This document shows, in pieces, positions 1 to 11,109 of a DNA stretch of 64,000 nt (its first letter is position 1; every line of letters starts with the position of its first letter). Origin of the DNA: Acheta domesticus (Eukaryota > Arthropoda > Insecta > Orthoptera > Gryllidae); assembly GCA_031308135.1 (NCBI GenBank), contig JAHLJT010008756.1, forward strand, positions 131,624,997-131,688,996, read 5' to 3'. Under the pieces are notes generated by a model that was given only the letters and a program-made list of their open reading frames with translations, was not told the origin of the DNA and searched no databases. A program made the position numbers and the translations under genes.

Positions 1-413
1 GATCCTTTATTGCTCATCATTTTTGCGCATAAAAATATCCAAGCTGATTTTCGTCATTTTCATTAACATAATTTTTAAAAAGTCGAGTGTTGTGTTTGTA
101 ACTGCAGATGTGTGTTGGGGATTTCATTTGTCCATTGCTGTTAAAATTATGAGATGTTTAACATAATAATGTCGTGATCTTTTTCGTTGATTCTTTATCC
201 TTCTTCTATAAACGTTCCTTTTTACGCGTATATGGCATGGTAGATAACAGATTACGTGATGAAGAGATTTAATAACATGTTGATATACGGGTTCAGATTT
301 TGTGAAAGTACAGAATTATTCTCTTCCTCATCGACAAGGGCAAATATTATCACGTCTGTCTCCAAGCCATTAAGAAATAGCTGTTTCTGCTCGGCCTTCC
401 CCCTTTACATCGG
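1..413. other. AT-rich sequence without recognised features
   Basis: This is ordinary AT-rich background leading into the satellite. No gene, RNA or repeat was recognised. Confidence 0.7.
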
Positions 414-3400
414 AGTGTGTGAGGGGGGGAGGAGGCGTGGCGGCCAGCCCTTGGCGGGGCCTCCCTTAGGGCGCGTGCGGCGGCCAAGGGCATCAAGATG
501 TCGCCCGAGAGGCGAAGGGTGTGGGGGGGAAGGGGAAGGCTTTGCCCTTGGCGGGGCCTCCCTTAGGGCGCGTGCGGCGGCCAAGGGCATCAAGATGTCG
601 CCCGAGAGGCGAAGGGTGTGGGGGGGAAGGGAAGGCTTTGCCCTTGGCGGGGCCTCCCTTAGGGCGCGTGCGGCGGCCAAGGGCATCAAGATGTCGCCCG
701 AGAGGCGAAGGGTGTGGAGGGGAAGGGGAAGGCATTGCCCTTGGCGGGGCCTCCCTTAGGGCGCGTGCGGCGGCCAAGAGCATCAAGATGTCGCCCGAGA
801 GGCGAAGGGTGTGGAGGGGAAGGGGAAGGCATTGCCCTTGGCGGGGCCTCCCTTAGGGCGCGTGCGGCGGCAAGAGCCATCAAGATGTCGCCCGAGAGGC
901 GAAGGGTGTGGAGGGGAAGGGGAAGGCATTGCCCTTGGCGGGGCCTCCCTTAGGGCGCGTGCGGCGGCCAAGGGCATCAAGATGTCGCCCGAGAGGCGAA
1001 GGGTGTGGGGGGGAAGGGGAAGGCTTTGCCCTTGGCGGGGCCTCCCTTAGGGCGCGTGCGGCGGCCAAGAGCATCAAGATGTCGCCCGAGAGGCGAAGGG
1101 TGTGGAGGGGAAGGGGAAGGCATTGCCCTTGGCGGGGCCTCCCTTAGGGCGCGTGCGGCGGCCAAGGGCATCAAGATGTCGCCCGAGAGGCGAAGGGTGT
1201 GGGGGGGAAGGGGAAGGCTTTGCCCTTGGCGGGCCTCCCTTAGGGCGCGTGCGGCGGCCAAGAGCATCAAGATGTCGCCCGAGAGGCGAAGGGTGTGGAG
1301 GGGAAGGGGAAGGCATTGCCCTTGGCGGGGCCTCCCTTAGGGCGCGTGCGGCGGCCAAGGGCATCAAGATGTCGCCCGAGAGGCGAAGGGTGTGGGGGGG
1401 AAGGGGAAGGCTTTGCCCTTGGCGGGGCCTCCCTTAGGGCGCGTGCGGCGGCCAAGGGCATCAAGATGTCGCCCGAGAGGCGAAGGGTGTGGGGGGGAAG
1501 GGGAAGGCTTTGCCCTTGGCGGGGCCTCCCTTAGGGCGCGTGCGGCGGCCAAGAGCATCAAGATGTCGCCCGAGAGGCGAAGGGTGTGGAGGGGAAGGGG
1601 AAGGCATTGCCCTTGGCGGGGCCTCCCTTAGGGCGCGTGCGGCGGCCAAGGGCATCAAGATGTCTCCTGAGAGGCGAAGGGTGTGGAGGGGAAGGGGAAG
1701 GCATTGCCCTTGGCGGGGCCTCCCTTAGGGCGCGTGCGGCGGCCAAGGGCATCAAGATGTCGCCCGAGAGGCGAAGGGTGTGGGGGGGAAGGGGAAGGCT
1801 TTGCCCTTGGCGGGGCCTCCCTTAGGGCGCGTGCGGCGGCCAAGAGCATCAAGATGTCGCCCGAGAGGCGAAGGGTGTGGAGGGAAGGGGAAGGCATTGC
1901 CCTTGGCGGGGCCTCCCTTAGGGCGCGTGCGGCGGCCAAGGGCATCAAGATGTCGCCCGAGAGGCGAAGGGTGTGGGGGGGAAGGGGAAGGCTTTGCCCT
2001 TGGCGGGGCCTCCCTTAGGGCGCGTGCGGCGGCCAAGAGCATCAAGATGTCGCCCGAGAGGCGAAGGGTGTGGAGGGGAAGGGGAAGGCTTTGCCCTTGG
2101 CGGGGCCTCCCTTAGGGCGCGTGCGGCGGCCAAGGGCATCAAGATGTCGCCCGAGAGGCGAAGGGTGTGGGGGGGAAGGGGAAGGCTTTGCCCTTGGCGG
2201 GGCCTCCCTTAGGGCGCGTGCGGCGGCCAAGGGCATCAAGATGTCGCCCGAGAGGCGAAGGGTGTGGGGGGGAAGGGGAAGGCTTTGCCCTTGGCGGGGC
2301 CTCCCTTAGGGCGCGTGCGGCGGCCAAGAGCATCAAGATGTCGCCCGAGAGGCGAAGGGTGTGGAGGGGAAGGGGAAGGCATTGCCCTTGGCGGGGCCTC
2401 CCTTAGGGCGCGTGCGGCGGCCAAGGGCATCAAGATGTCGCCCGAGAGGCGAAGGGTGTGGGGGGAAGGGGAAGGCTTTGCCCTTGGCGGGGCCTCCCTT
2501 AGGGCGCGTGCGGCGGCCAAGGGCATCAAGATGTCGCCCGAGAGGCGAAGGGTGTGGGGGGGAAGGGGAAGGCTTTGCCCTTGGCGGGGCCTCCCTTAGG
2601 GCGCGTGCGGCGGCCAAGGGCATCAAGATGTCGCCCGAGAGGCGAAGGGTGTGGGGGGGAAGGGGAAGGCTTTGCCCTTGGCGGGGCCTCCCTTAGGGCG
2701 CGTGCGGCGGCCAAGGGCATCAAGATGTCGCCCGAGAGGCGAAGGGTGTGGGGGGGAAGGGGAAGGCTTTGCCCTTGGCGGGGCCTCCCTTAGGGCGCGT
2801 GCGGCGGCCAAGAGCATCAAGATGTCGCCCGAGAGGCGAAGGGTGTGGAGGGGAAGGGGAAGGCATTGCCCTTGGCGGGGCCTCCCTTAGGGCGCGTGCG
2901 GCGGCCAAGGGCATCAAGATGTCTCCTGAGAGGCGAAGGGTGTGGAGGGGAAGGGGAAGGCATTGCCCTTGGCGGGGCCTCCCTTAGGGCGCGTGCGGCG
3001 GCCAAGGGCATCAAGATGTCGCCCGAGAGGCGAAGGGTGTGGGGGGGAAGGGGAAGGCTTTGCCCTTGGCGGGGCCTCCCTAGGGCGCGTGCGGCGGCCA
3101 AGGGCATCAAGATGTCGCCCGAGAGGCGAAGGGTGTGGGGGGGAAGGGGAAGGCTTTGCCCTTGGCGGGGCCTCCCTTAGGGCGCGTGCGGCGGCCAAGA
3201 GCATCAAGATGTCGCCCGAGAGGCGAAGGGTGTGGAGGGGAAGGGGAAGGCATTGCCCTTGGCGGGGCCTCCCTTAGGGCGCGTGCGGCGGCCAAGGGCA
3301 TCAAGATGTCTCCTGAGAGGCGAAGGGTGTGGAGGGGAAGGGAAGGCATTGCCCTTGGCGGGGCCTCCCTTAGGGCGCGTGCGGCGGCCAAGGGCATCAA

Positions 3401-4905
3401 GATGTCGCCCGAGAGGCGAAGGGTGTGGGGGGGAAGGGGAAGGCTTTGCCCTTGGCGGGGCCTCCCTTAGGGCGCGTGCGGCGGCCAAGAGCATCAAGAT
3501 GTCGCCCGAGAGGCGAAGGGTGTGGAGGGGAAGGGGAAGGCATTGCCCTTGGCGGGGCCTCCCTTAGGGCGCGTGCGGCGGCCAAGGGCATCAAGATGTC
3601 GCCCGAGAGGCGAAGGGTGTGGGGGGGAAGGGGAAGGCTTTGCCCTTGGCGGGGCCTCCCTTAGGGCGCGTGCGGCGGCCAAGAGCATCAAGATGTCGCC
3701 CGAGAGGCGAAGGGTGTGGAGGGGAAGGGGAAGGCATTGCCCTTGGCGGGGCCTCCCTTAGGGCGCGTGCGGCGGCCAAGGGCATCAAGATGTCGCCCGA
3801 GAGGCGAAGGGTGTGGGGGGGAAGGGGAAGGCTTTGCCCTTGGCGGGGCCTCCCTTAGGGCGCGTGCGGCGGCCAAGGGCATCAAGATGTCGCCCGAGAG
3901 GCGAAGGGTGTGGGGGGGAAGGGGAAGGCTTTGCCCTTGGCGGGGCCTCCCTTAGGGCGCGTGCGGCGGCCAAGAGCATCAAGATGTCGCCCGAGAGGCG
4001 AAGGGTGTGGAGGGGAAGGGGAAGGCATTGCCCTTGGCGGGGCCTCCCTTAGGGCGCGTGCGGCGGCCAAGGGCATCAAGAGGTCGCCCGAAGAGGCGAA
4101 GGGTGTGGGGGGGAAGGGGAAGGCTTTGCCCTTGGCGGGGCCTCCTTAGGGCGCGTGCGGCGGCCAAGGGCATCAAGATGTCGCCCGAGAGGCGAAGGGT
4201 GTGGGGGGGAAGGGGAAGGCTTTGCCCTTGGCGGGGCCTCCCTTAGGGCGCGTGCGGCGGCCAAGGGCATCAAGATGTCGCCCGAGAGGCGAAGGGTGTG
4301 GGGGGGAAGGGGAAGGCTTTGCCCTTGGCGGGGCCTCCCTTAGGGCGCGTGCGGCGGCCAAGGGCATCAAGATGTCGCCCGAGAGGCGAAGGGTGTGGGG
4401 GGGAAGGGGAAGGCTTTGCCCTTGGCGGGGCCTCCCTTAGGGCGCGTGCGGCGGCCAAGAGCATCAAGATGTCGCCCGAGAGGCGAAGGGTGTGGAGGGG
4501 AAGGGGAAGGCATTGCCCTTGGCGGGGCCTCCCTTAGGGCGCGTGCGGCGGCCAAGGGCATCAAGATGTCTCCTGAGAGGCGAAGGGTGTGGAGGGGAAG
4601 GGGAAGGCATTGCCCTTGGCGGGGCCTCCCTTAGGGCGCGTGCGGCGGCCAAGGGCATCAAGATGTCGCCCGAGAGGCGAAGGGTGTGTGGGGGAAGGGG
4701 AAGGCTTTGCCCTTGGCGGGGCCTCCCTTAGGGCGCGTGCGGCGGCCAAGAGCATCAAGATGTCGCCCGAGAGGCGAAGGGTGTGGAGGGGAAGGGGAAG
4801 GCATTGCCCTTGGCGGGGCCTCCCTTAGGGCGCGTGCGGCGGCCAAGAGCATCAAGATGTCGCCCGAGAGGCGAAGGGTGTGGAGGGGAAAGGGAAGGCA
4901 TTGCC
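414..4905 (+). repeat. 97-bp GC-rich satellite array, about 46 monomers, with higher-order structure
   Basis: A 97-bp monomer repeats head to tail about 46 times. It contains CCTTAGGGCGCGTGCGGCGG, then AAG(G/A)GCATCAAGATG, then CGCCCGAGAGGCG, then a G-rich GTGTGG(G/A)GGG stretch and CTTTGCCC or CATTGCCC. The first unit (from about 414) is divergent and the last is truncated at 4905. Four diagnostic sites vary: G/A in AAGNGC, G/A in GTGGNGGG, T/A in CNTTGCC, and TCTCCTGAG in place of TCGCCCGAG. The TCTCCTGAG variant occurs at 1661, 2920, 3307 and 4567. The 13 monomers from 1661 and the 13 from 3307 show the same variant order except at one site, so a higher-order unit of about 1260 bp is present. 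Each monomer also has TGCCCTTGGC and GCCAAGGGCA arms able to form a hairpin. The unit is not a multiple of three, so the overlapping frames are not genes. Confidence 0.97.
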
Positions 4906-5089
4906 GCGTGCACAAAGGCGCAGCTGCGAGGGCGTGATGGATGCCTTCTCAGGCCCTGGAGATGAGGTGTGGAGGCAAGCAACTTTATATTCCTTCTCCA
5001 CATACAAGCGACTTGAAGGCTTCTTTATGTGGATTGCTCGTGGTTTCTGATTAAGTCTTTGTTGACTATTGTGTTTGTAAATATTTCTG

Positions 5090-5580
5090 GAGCAACCTCA
5101 ACTGATGTCACTACAGTGCCTCTAAAGGGAAGGTTCGAGGGTTCGTATCCTGATCATGACAGGATTTTCTACACTAGCTACATAAGTAGAATTCAGCCGC
5201 TGTCTGGAGGAAAATTCTAGGTGCTCGCTGCTTTGATCAGTAGTTTTCCGTGGTTTCTCCGAACAACACCAGGAGATATCGGAACCCTAACAAATGGACC
5301 ATTGACCGCGAGCTATCTTTGCTTCCTTTTCCTTGTCTTATCCTTACTTCTTGCTTATACACACACACACATATACCCACATGTACTTCACTACATATCG
5401 GGAGCCTATAATTTGCCGTGGATGGGGGGGTGCACATTTGGTGCAATGGTAGGGTAAAACCTCGCAAGATGGGCTTTTCTTGCCGGATCTCGCCATCCAG
5501 CAGGGGAAGATTACCGCCACCTCCCTAGGAAAAACATTCACTACACTTACGGGCCAATGTTTTCATCAGTTGACGGAAAC
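5090..5580 (+). mobile_element. SINE-A copy 1 (degenerate, near full length)
   Basis: This matches the other SINE-A copies in the window in order. The head has AACTGATGTCACTACAGTGCC and a B-box-like GGTTCGAGGGTTCG. The body has CGCTGTCTGGAGGA, GAATTC-type words, TTTTCCGTGGTTTCTCCG and AACACCAGG. The tail half has ATCTCGCCATCCAGC and CACTACACTTACGGG. It is interrupted by an AC microsatellite near 5361-5375. It is diverged, so probably old. Confidence 0.75.
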
Positions 5581-5590
5581 ACGAAGCTCA

Positions 5591-6060
5591 ACTGTTGCCT
5601 CACTTCCAAAATAATTGAAATCAAAGAAAGAATTATGTTTTACATTTTTCATGCCACTAAAATATAGTTATATAATTTAGTTGATATTTGTTTATATGTA
5701 TTTGAGTTAATGATTTAAATAGAGTTAATTGATTTAGCAATTGTCAATTATTCATGAAGAATTGGACAATGTCAATTTATGTGAAATGACATTCAATAAA
5801 GTTGATAAAGATCTCACTCGGTATACAATGATAGTATATAATTTCCTTGAAGAAGGTAAAAACCTGCTGAGGATCTTTTGTGAAGTAATGCTGTGTATTG
5901 ATGCAATTCTATAATATTAATACTCCTTGATTCTGAAAACTTTTAAAAACGAAATAGTTGAATGTATGCTAGGATTAATACATCTTTAAACTGATTGAGT
6001 TTTATTTGACGTTCCAGAGTAGTAAAGAAATTCCGAATTGGACTAATGCCTGCTAGATTG
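5591..6060. other. AT-rich sequence without recognised features
   Basis: AT-rich DNA between SINE-A and a GC island. Nothing was recognised. Confidence 0.6.
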
Positions 6061-6435
6061 TATTTAGCAGAGTTCAATTGCATGGTGTGGCCGACGCGAG
6101 CCTTTGGGTCTTGCTTCAACGCTCCTCCGCTCTCTCGGCCTCCGCGCTGCGCCCTCCATCCATCGCTGCCTGCCTCGTTCCCCGCCGCCAGCTGTTGTCC
6201 CTCCCTCCCCCGCGCCCTCGCAAGCGGTGTGTCGCGGGAAGTGGTTTCTTCGCTTACGAGCTCCTGGATGACGCGATGACCCGCCGGGGCGCGGGGGGTG
6301 GAGGGGGCCAGGGGGGGGGGCGATGAGCCACAAATCACTCCCCTCGGGCGCGCGCTGGCGGCGGCCGTCACCTGCTGCGGACGCCGACGGTGGCGCGCTC
6401 CCCGCGCGCGGCGTCACATGCAATTAACGGGCGGT
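6061..6435. promoter_or_regulatory. CpG-rich island (function unknown)
   Basis: Base composition rises sharply, with many CpG dinucleotides (for example CCGACGCGAGCC and GGCGCGCGCTGGCGG), next to the GCC array. In an otherwise AT-rich region this could be an unmethylated regulatory island, but no promoter motif or transcript start is visible. Confidence 0.3.
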
Positions 6436-6439
6436 GGAG

Positions 6440-7240
6440 CTGCCGCCGGCGGGCTGCCCTGGTCGCCGCCGCCCCCGCCGCCCCCGCCGCCCCCGCCCGC
6501 CCCCGCCGCCCCCGCCCGCCCCCGCCGCCCCGCCGCCTCAGCCGCCCCCACCGCTCCCGCCGTCCCGCCGTCCTCGCCGCCCCCGCCGCTTCAGCCGGCC
6601 CCGCCCGCCCATGCCGCCCCCACCGCTCCCCGCCGTCCCGCCGTCCTCGCCGCCCCCGCCGCCCCCGCCGCCCCCGCCGCCCCCGCCGCCTCAGCCGCCC
6701 CCACCGCTCCCGCCGTCCCGCCGTCCTCGCCGCCCCCGCCGCCCCCGCCGCCTCAGCCGCCCCCACCGCTCCCGCCGTCCCGCCGTCCTCGCCGCCCCCG
6801 CCGCTTCAGCCGGCCCCGCCGCCCATGCCGCCCCCACCGCTCCCGCCGTCCCGCCGTCCTCGCCGCCCCCGCCGCCCCCGCCGCCCCTGCCGCCCCCGCC
6901 GCCCCCGCCGCCCCCGTCGCCCCCGCCGCCCCCGCCGCCCCCGCCGTCCCCCCGGCCCCGCCGCCCCCCCCGGCCCCGCCGCCCCCGCCGCCTCAGCCGT
7001 CCACGCCGCCCTCGCCGCTTCCGCCACCGCGCGGCCCCCACCGTCCCCGGAATCCCCGGCCCCGGCATCCCCGGCCCCCTTCGCCTTCCCGCCGCCACGG
7101 CCCCACCGTCGCCCCCTTCCCCGGCGTCCCCGCCGTCCTCGCCACCCCTACCGTCTCCGCGGCCCCCGCAGCCCCCGCAGCCCTCGCCGCTCCCGCCGCC
7201 CCCGCCGCCCCAGTGGTCATTCCCGGCCCTCCCCCTGCCG
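6440..7240 (+). repeat. (CCCCCGCCG)n-type GC-rich array
   Basis: Imperfect 9-bp repeats of the CCCCCGCCG type dominate, interspersed with CCGTCCTCGCCG and CCGCTCCCGCCGTC blocks. Because the period is a multiple of three, long open frames arise in several frames on both strands (Ala/Pro/Arg-rich or Gly-rich). These have no recognisable domain and are composition artefacts. Homologous arrays lie near 36.7 and 48.8 kb. Confidence 0.9.
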
Positions 7241-7389
7241 CCGCCCACGCCCCTGCTGCAACCGAAACACGACCGGACCTCGGTGCCGCACCGGATCGGG
7301 AGCCGGAGTTTGCGAACTCCTTGCATATTCTGCGCGCAGCACGAAGGGAAACCGACAGCGGTTAGTTTCTCGGAGGGAAATCTGATTTA

Positions 7390-8470
7390 GCGTTAAACGA
7401 CAGATGCCAAAACGACTGGAGTGAAGCATTTTTAAAAATAAATAATGTAATCCTTTTTTTCTTCAAGAACAAAAGTGAAATTGAACGTGAAATGCATACT
7501 CCGAATCCGATTTTGAAATAAAAATGAAAAATCAGAAAAATCCAATGTCAAAGCCAAAGCCAAAAAAGCCAAAAATATGCCATCCATTGCGCAGAGAAAG
7601 ATATTCAGTTCTTGAGACAATTTCTTTTTTTCTGTGATTCTAAATTTGCTAGTACATTCATTTTTTTTAAAAAAGTGCAGGCTTCTAGGCGCAGTATTCA
7701 ACATATTAATCGATGTCATTAAAAAACTGACTTCTATCCCTGCCTCGTTTGTTCAACACCCTCTTAATCCCTCGATTAACGCAATTTAATCTTTTATTGG
7801 TGGAATTCATTCTACATTTTATATGATGTAGTGTTCAAAATTATAAACACAAAAACTTACGCAGTGAAGGCTTGTAAATTACACACTTCGAGCGGGAGAT
7901 AATTTTGTTCATCCCTCCTGAGCACGGAGTTTCCCACGTTTATTAATATTTGCTGAAGTCCGTGAGCGCTCTGGAAGCGCGTGACATTTGAACGCGCAGT
8001 TAAAAAGCGAATGACCGCGTTTAATAAAAAAGAAGCGTTGTAGTCAATGTGGATGTGTGCTCGTTGTTTTTGAACTGTGAAGATCAGGAGAGAGATACGT
8101 TGTTTTTTTAGTGTTCGTGAGTTCATTGAAGTTACAACGTGCATGGAAATAGCGTGAGAGAATAACCCAGAATAAACAAACGCGAGATAGCGCGAGTCGC
8201 ACAGACACACGAGATAGCCTTTAGAAAAGTAGACTTTAACTCGAGCGCGCATGCTCAACTCCCTTCGAGTTCTGTAATTTCAGTTCCGCACAATTTGTTG
8301 CAGAATTTCGGGCCTCACCCGACGAATACTGTCATGTGAAATGCTGTAAAACGTTATACTCGCGAGATATTCTTATTCGTTAATTCAAGAAATAAATGAC
8401 AAGTGAGTATAGAATATAGAATTAGTGGTTTACTGTTAAGAGTAGGTTACAATGCCGCAGTTATACCACT
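7390..8470. other. AT-rich sequence without recognised features
   Basis: Background sequence with short open frames only. Nothing was recognised. Confidence 0.6.
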
Positions 8471-8480
8471 AATCTCTCGT

Positions 8481-8946
8481 CCGGAGAGGAGGCTCAGTGC
8501 AACTGATGTCACTGTGGTGCCTCTGACTGAGAGGTCCTAGGTTCCTAGGGTCGGGTCCCGACGACGGCAGAATTTTTGATACTAGATTGTCATCTAGGTC
8601 GATTTCAGTTCCTTAACAAATAGACCATGCGCGATCTTTTCTTCCTCTTCCTTGTCTTATCTGCACCCCTTACACACACTTACTTACACCAACTGGCACT
8701 ACACTACCCCACATGCCGGGAGACTGGTCGGGGGCTTAGAGCTTGTCCCGACTGGGGCGGTGTCCCGCTGGTGGGAGATACCTGGTTGGAGAAAACCTTG
8801 CTAGTCGACTGTAGGTCGGTACCGTATCTCGCCTTCCAGCGGGAGTAGATAATCGCTCTCTTCCAATGAAAAACACGCACTACGCTTACGGAACTAATGA
8901 CCTCGGTAGATGTCGCACCTGGAATAACTAACAATCAATCAATCAA
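8481..8946 (+). mobile_element. SINE-A copy 2 (near full length)
   Basis: It starts with CCGGAGAGGAGGCTCAGTGC (A-box-like), then AACTGATGTCACTGTGGTGCC, GAGAGGTCCTAGG and GATACTAGATTGTCATCTAGG. The second half has the conserved CGGGAGACTGGTCGGGG, CTGGGGCGGTGTCCCGCTGG and CCTTCCAGCGGGAG blocks. It ends in a (CAAT)n-like tail (AACAATCAATCAATCAAC). The element type is inferred from the Pol III-like head and simple tail. It lacks the middle segment around CGCTGTCTGGAGGAGAATTC. Confidence 0.85.
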
Positions 8947-9085
8947 CCGCTACTCTCTCCTTTAAGTAATACAAACAACTCGATTCTTTCTCGTTCTCAC
9001 TACGCCTTCACAATGTATGCTGCAACCTCCAGCTCAACGAACACAAGTGACGTGCGGGTTGCAGATTCAGCTTCTCAGCACTGCC

Positions 9086-9654
9086 GTCTAAAGCAGTGAT
9101 GTGCGTCTACGCGTAAAGAACCATAATCTACGTCTACACGTAAACAACGCGTAGACATCATATTCTGCGTAGACAAAGGTAATCTATGTAGACAACTGTA
9201 ATCTATCTTTTTTGTAGGGCAGGGGCGAATCTACTAGGGTCATGTTCCACCCCCAAATCCAAAATTTATTTATAATTATATTCTATATATCCAAAGCAAT
9301 ACTACAAATTGATTGGATCACATCTAAAGGAGTACTAAAGGAGTGCAATTTGGAACAAGTCCGTATTGGTTTCTTGAGATGGATACGGAGGTTGTCATTT
9401 CATCATGAATACTATATTTTGTTTGACTTACTGAATGGAAAATATTTTTTTAATATTACATTAAAACATGCTTCTACTATTACTACTTATAAAAGTATTT
9501 GGGTTATTTGGTGTGAAAAATGAAATAGTCTACACAGATTGCATTGTCTACGTAGTCTACACGTAAAAAGAGTCACGTAGACTACACGTAGATTACGTGT
9601 AGAAAACACGCGTAAACGTAGAATTATAGTCTACGGCACAACTCTGGTCTAAAG
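9086..9654 (+). mobile_element. Non-autonomous hAT-superfamily DNA transposon with 8-bp target duplication
   Basis: An 8-bp direct repeat GTCTAAAG (9086-9093 and 9647-9654) brackets a 553-bp element (9094-9646). The ends are inverted: CAGTGATGTGCGTCTAC at the left, and the complement of CAGAGTTGTGCCGTAGAC at the right. An 8-bp duplication plus CAGNGNTGTGC termini is the hAT signature. Several subterminal copies of GTCTACACGTAA-like words lie in both orientations near each end, as expected for transposase-binding repeats. The interior is AT-rich with no transposase remnant. Confidence 0.88.
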
Positions 9655-10084
9655 AAAAGCTAACAAGGAGTCGGCCCATAACTACAGTGGAATATCATTA
9701 CTGCAGTGGAATATCATTACATGTGGTTCTGTATGATGTGCCTCTTCTAATAATTATTATACACGTCGCAGTAAATAGTCGGAGCTGTGTAAAACGGTTT
9801 TTTATCCCTCCGAGGTTGATGACTTTGTAATTGTGCTCTCTACACACGTACACACCCGATAAGAAGAATTCGAATGTTTTAGATTTGAATTATAAAATGA
9901 CCAAACAAACGCCTTTTACTTAACGTTCAAAAATTCAGAAAAAAGACCCTCAATGCATATACAGTATGATTCGACATTTATTTAAGTTTGCTATTGCCAT
10001 TCTTGAAAGAAAACCTTTACTCTTTACAAGCTTACTATTACGGAGGCATTATTCATTGCATTGAGAGTGTAGGCCGTTGTCCAA

Positions 10085-10250
10085 GTGTGTGTTTGTGAGA
10101 GTGTGTGTGAGAGAGAGTGTGTGTGTGTGAGAGAGGGTGTGTGTGAGAGAGAGAGGGGGTGTGTGTGTGAGAGAGAAAGGGTGTGTGTGTGTGTGCGCGC
10201 GCGCGCGCGCTCATGTGTGTGTGTGTGTGCGCGCGCGCGCTCTTCTCTGC
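10085..10250 (+). repeat. Compound (GT)n/(GA)n/(GC)n microsatellite
   Basis: Runs of GTGTGT alternate with GAGAGA and CGCGCG. Alternating purine-pyrimidine GT/GC tracts can adopt Z-DNA. Confidence 0.95.
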
Positions 10251-10254
10251 AGTG

Positions 10255-10600
10255 TGTGGGCGATCGAGAGCCCCCTGACCTTCCCACGCCAAGTGCCGCG
10301 CCGACATCCCCGATTCATGTTCCGGCCAGGGCGTACGTGCTTCTGACTGCAGGGCCTTGTTGGCAACACCTAGCCGAGCTTCGTGTTTCGCCTTGTTCAG
10401 CTCCGTGCCGCCGCCGCCGCCTCCGCCCGCGCCACCTTCGGCCATCGGAACACGGCCACCCCCACAATGCCACCCTTCCCCCCTTCTGCCCCCCCCCAAT
10501 CGGCGTCTCCCCGCCCACTTGAACCTGCCTCCGCGTCTTCTCTCTTGTCTCGCCCCATCTCCCGTACCCCGTCCACAGCATGGGCGACGAAATAGCCATT
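10255..10600. promoter_or_regulatory. C-rich/CpG-rich island
   Basis: GC-rich unique sequence following the microsatellite, containing CCGCCGCCGCCGCCTCCG and C-runs. No gene was recognised. Whether it is regulatory is unknown. Confidence 0.25.
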
Positions 10601-10792
10601 CTTCTTAAATGTTAACATACGCTAATAAATAAATGCTTATTGTTTGAAATACAGCTATAAACATGATTATAATAATGAGTATTGAGGTGGACGTTACCTT
10701 GTTCTGGATCTACTTCGCTTCTTAAGTGAGATTCTTCTATCTCGAGTAAAAGCAATTAATTTAATACGAATAACAATAAAGAATATGTTGTC

Positions 10793-11105
10793 GGCCCGAT
10801 GGCCGAGATCACAGTAGTGCCGTAGCGAGCTTGGTCCAAAGGGTCGTGGGTTCGAGTCCCGCCTCGGACATGGATGTATTTGTGTATGTCGTATGTGTGT
10901 GTCGTTCTTTTACCCCTGATTATCATCGTCATTTCATCTTCCATGTCTCCAGGGCTAACAACCCTTGGGGGATAAAAATGGGATCCAGCGAAAAGCTGAT
11001 CCCATCTAAGAACGTTTCTTGTCCTGCCATCTAAAAATGATTTCTGAGCCCCGCTAAAGGCAGTAGGCATGTATGCGTGGTCGAAGTTGGTCTATACGCA
11101 AGCAA
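10793..11105 (+). mobile_element. SINE-B, tRNA-derived
   Basis: The head carries an A-box-like TGGCCGAGATC (10800-10810) and a perfect B-box GGTTCGAGTCC (10849-10859), 38 bases apart, as in a tRNA gene. No full cloverleaf can be drawn, so it is not a functional tRNA. A tRNA-unrelated body follows (CATGTCTCCAGGGCTAACAACC, GGGGATAAAAATGGGATCC, CCCGCTAAAGGCAGTAGGC) and ends in an A-rich stretch. Only one copy was found in the window. Confidence 0.8.
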
Positions 11106-11109
11106 AAGA

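Noticed and set aside
414..4905. CRISPR array
   Set aside because: The units are contiguous, nearly identical 97-bp monomers with no unique spacers, in a eukaryotic context without cas genes.
256..4965. Dozens of overlapping open frames of 60-111 codons on both strands
   Set aside because: They are three-phase readings of a 97-bp tandem repeat. The period is not a multiple of three and no single frame persists.
6298..7390. Open frames of over 300 codons, rich in Pro/Ala/Arg
   Set aside because: They come from 9-bp GCC-type repeats, appear in several frames on both strands at once, and have no domain.
10793..10866. Functional tRNA gene
   Set aside because: A and B boxes are present but no acceptor or anticodon stem can be formed, and a SINE body follows.
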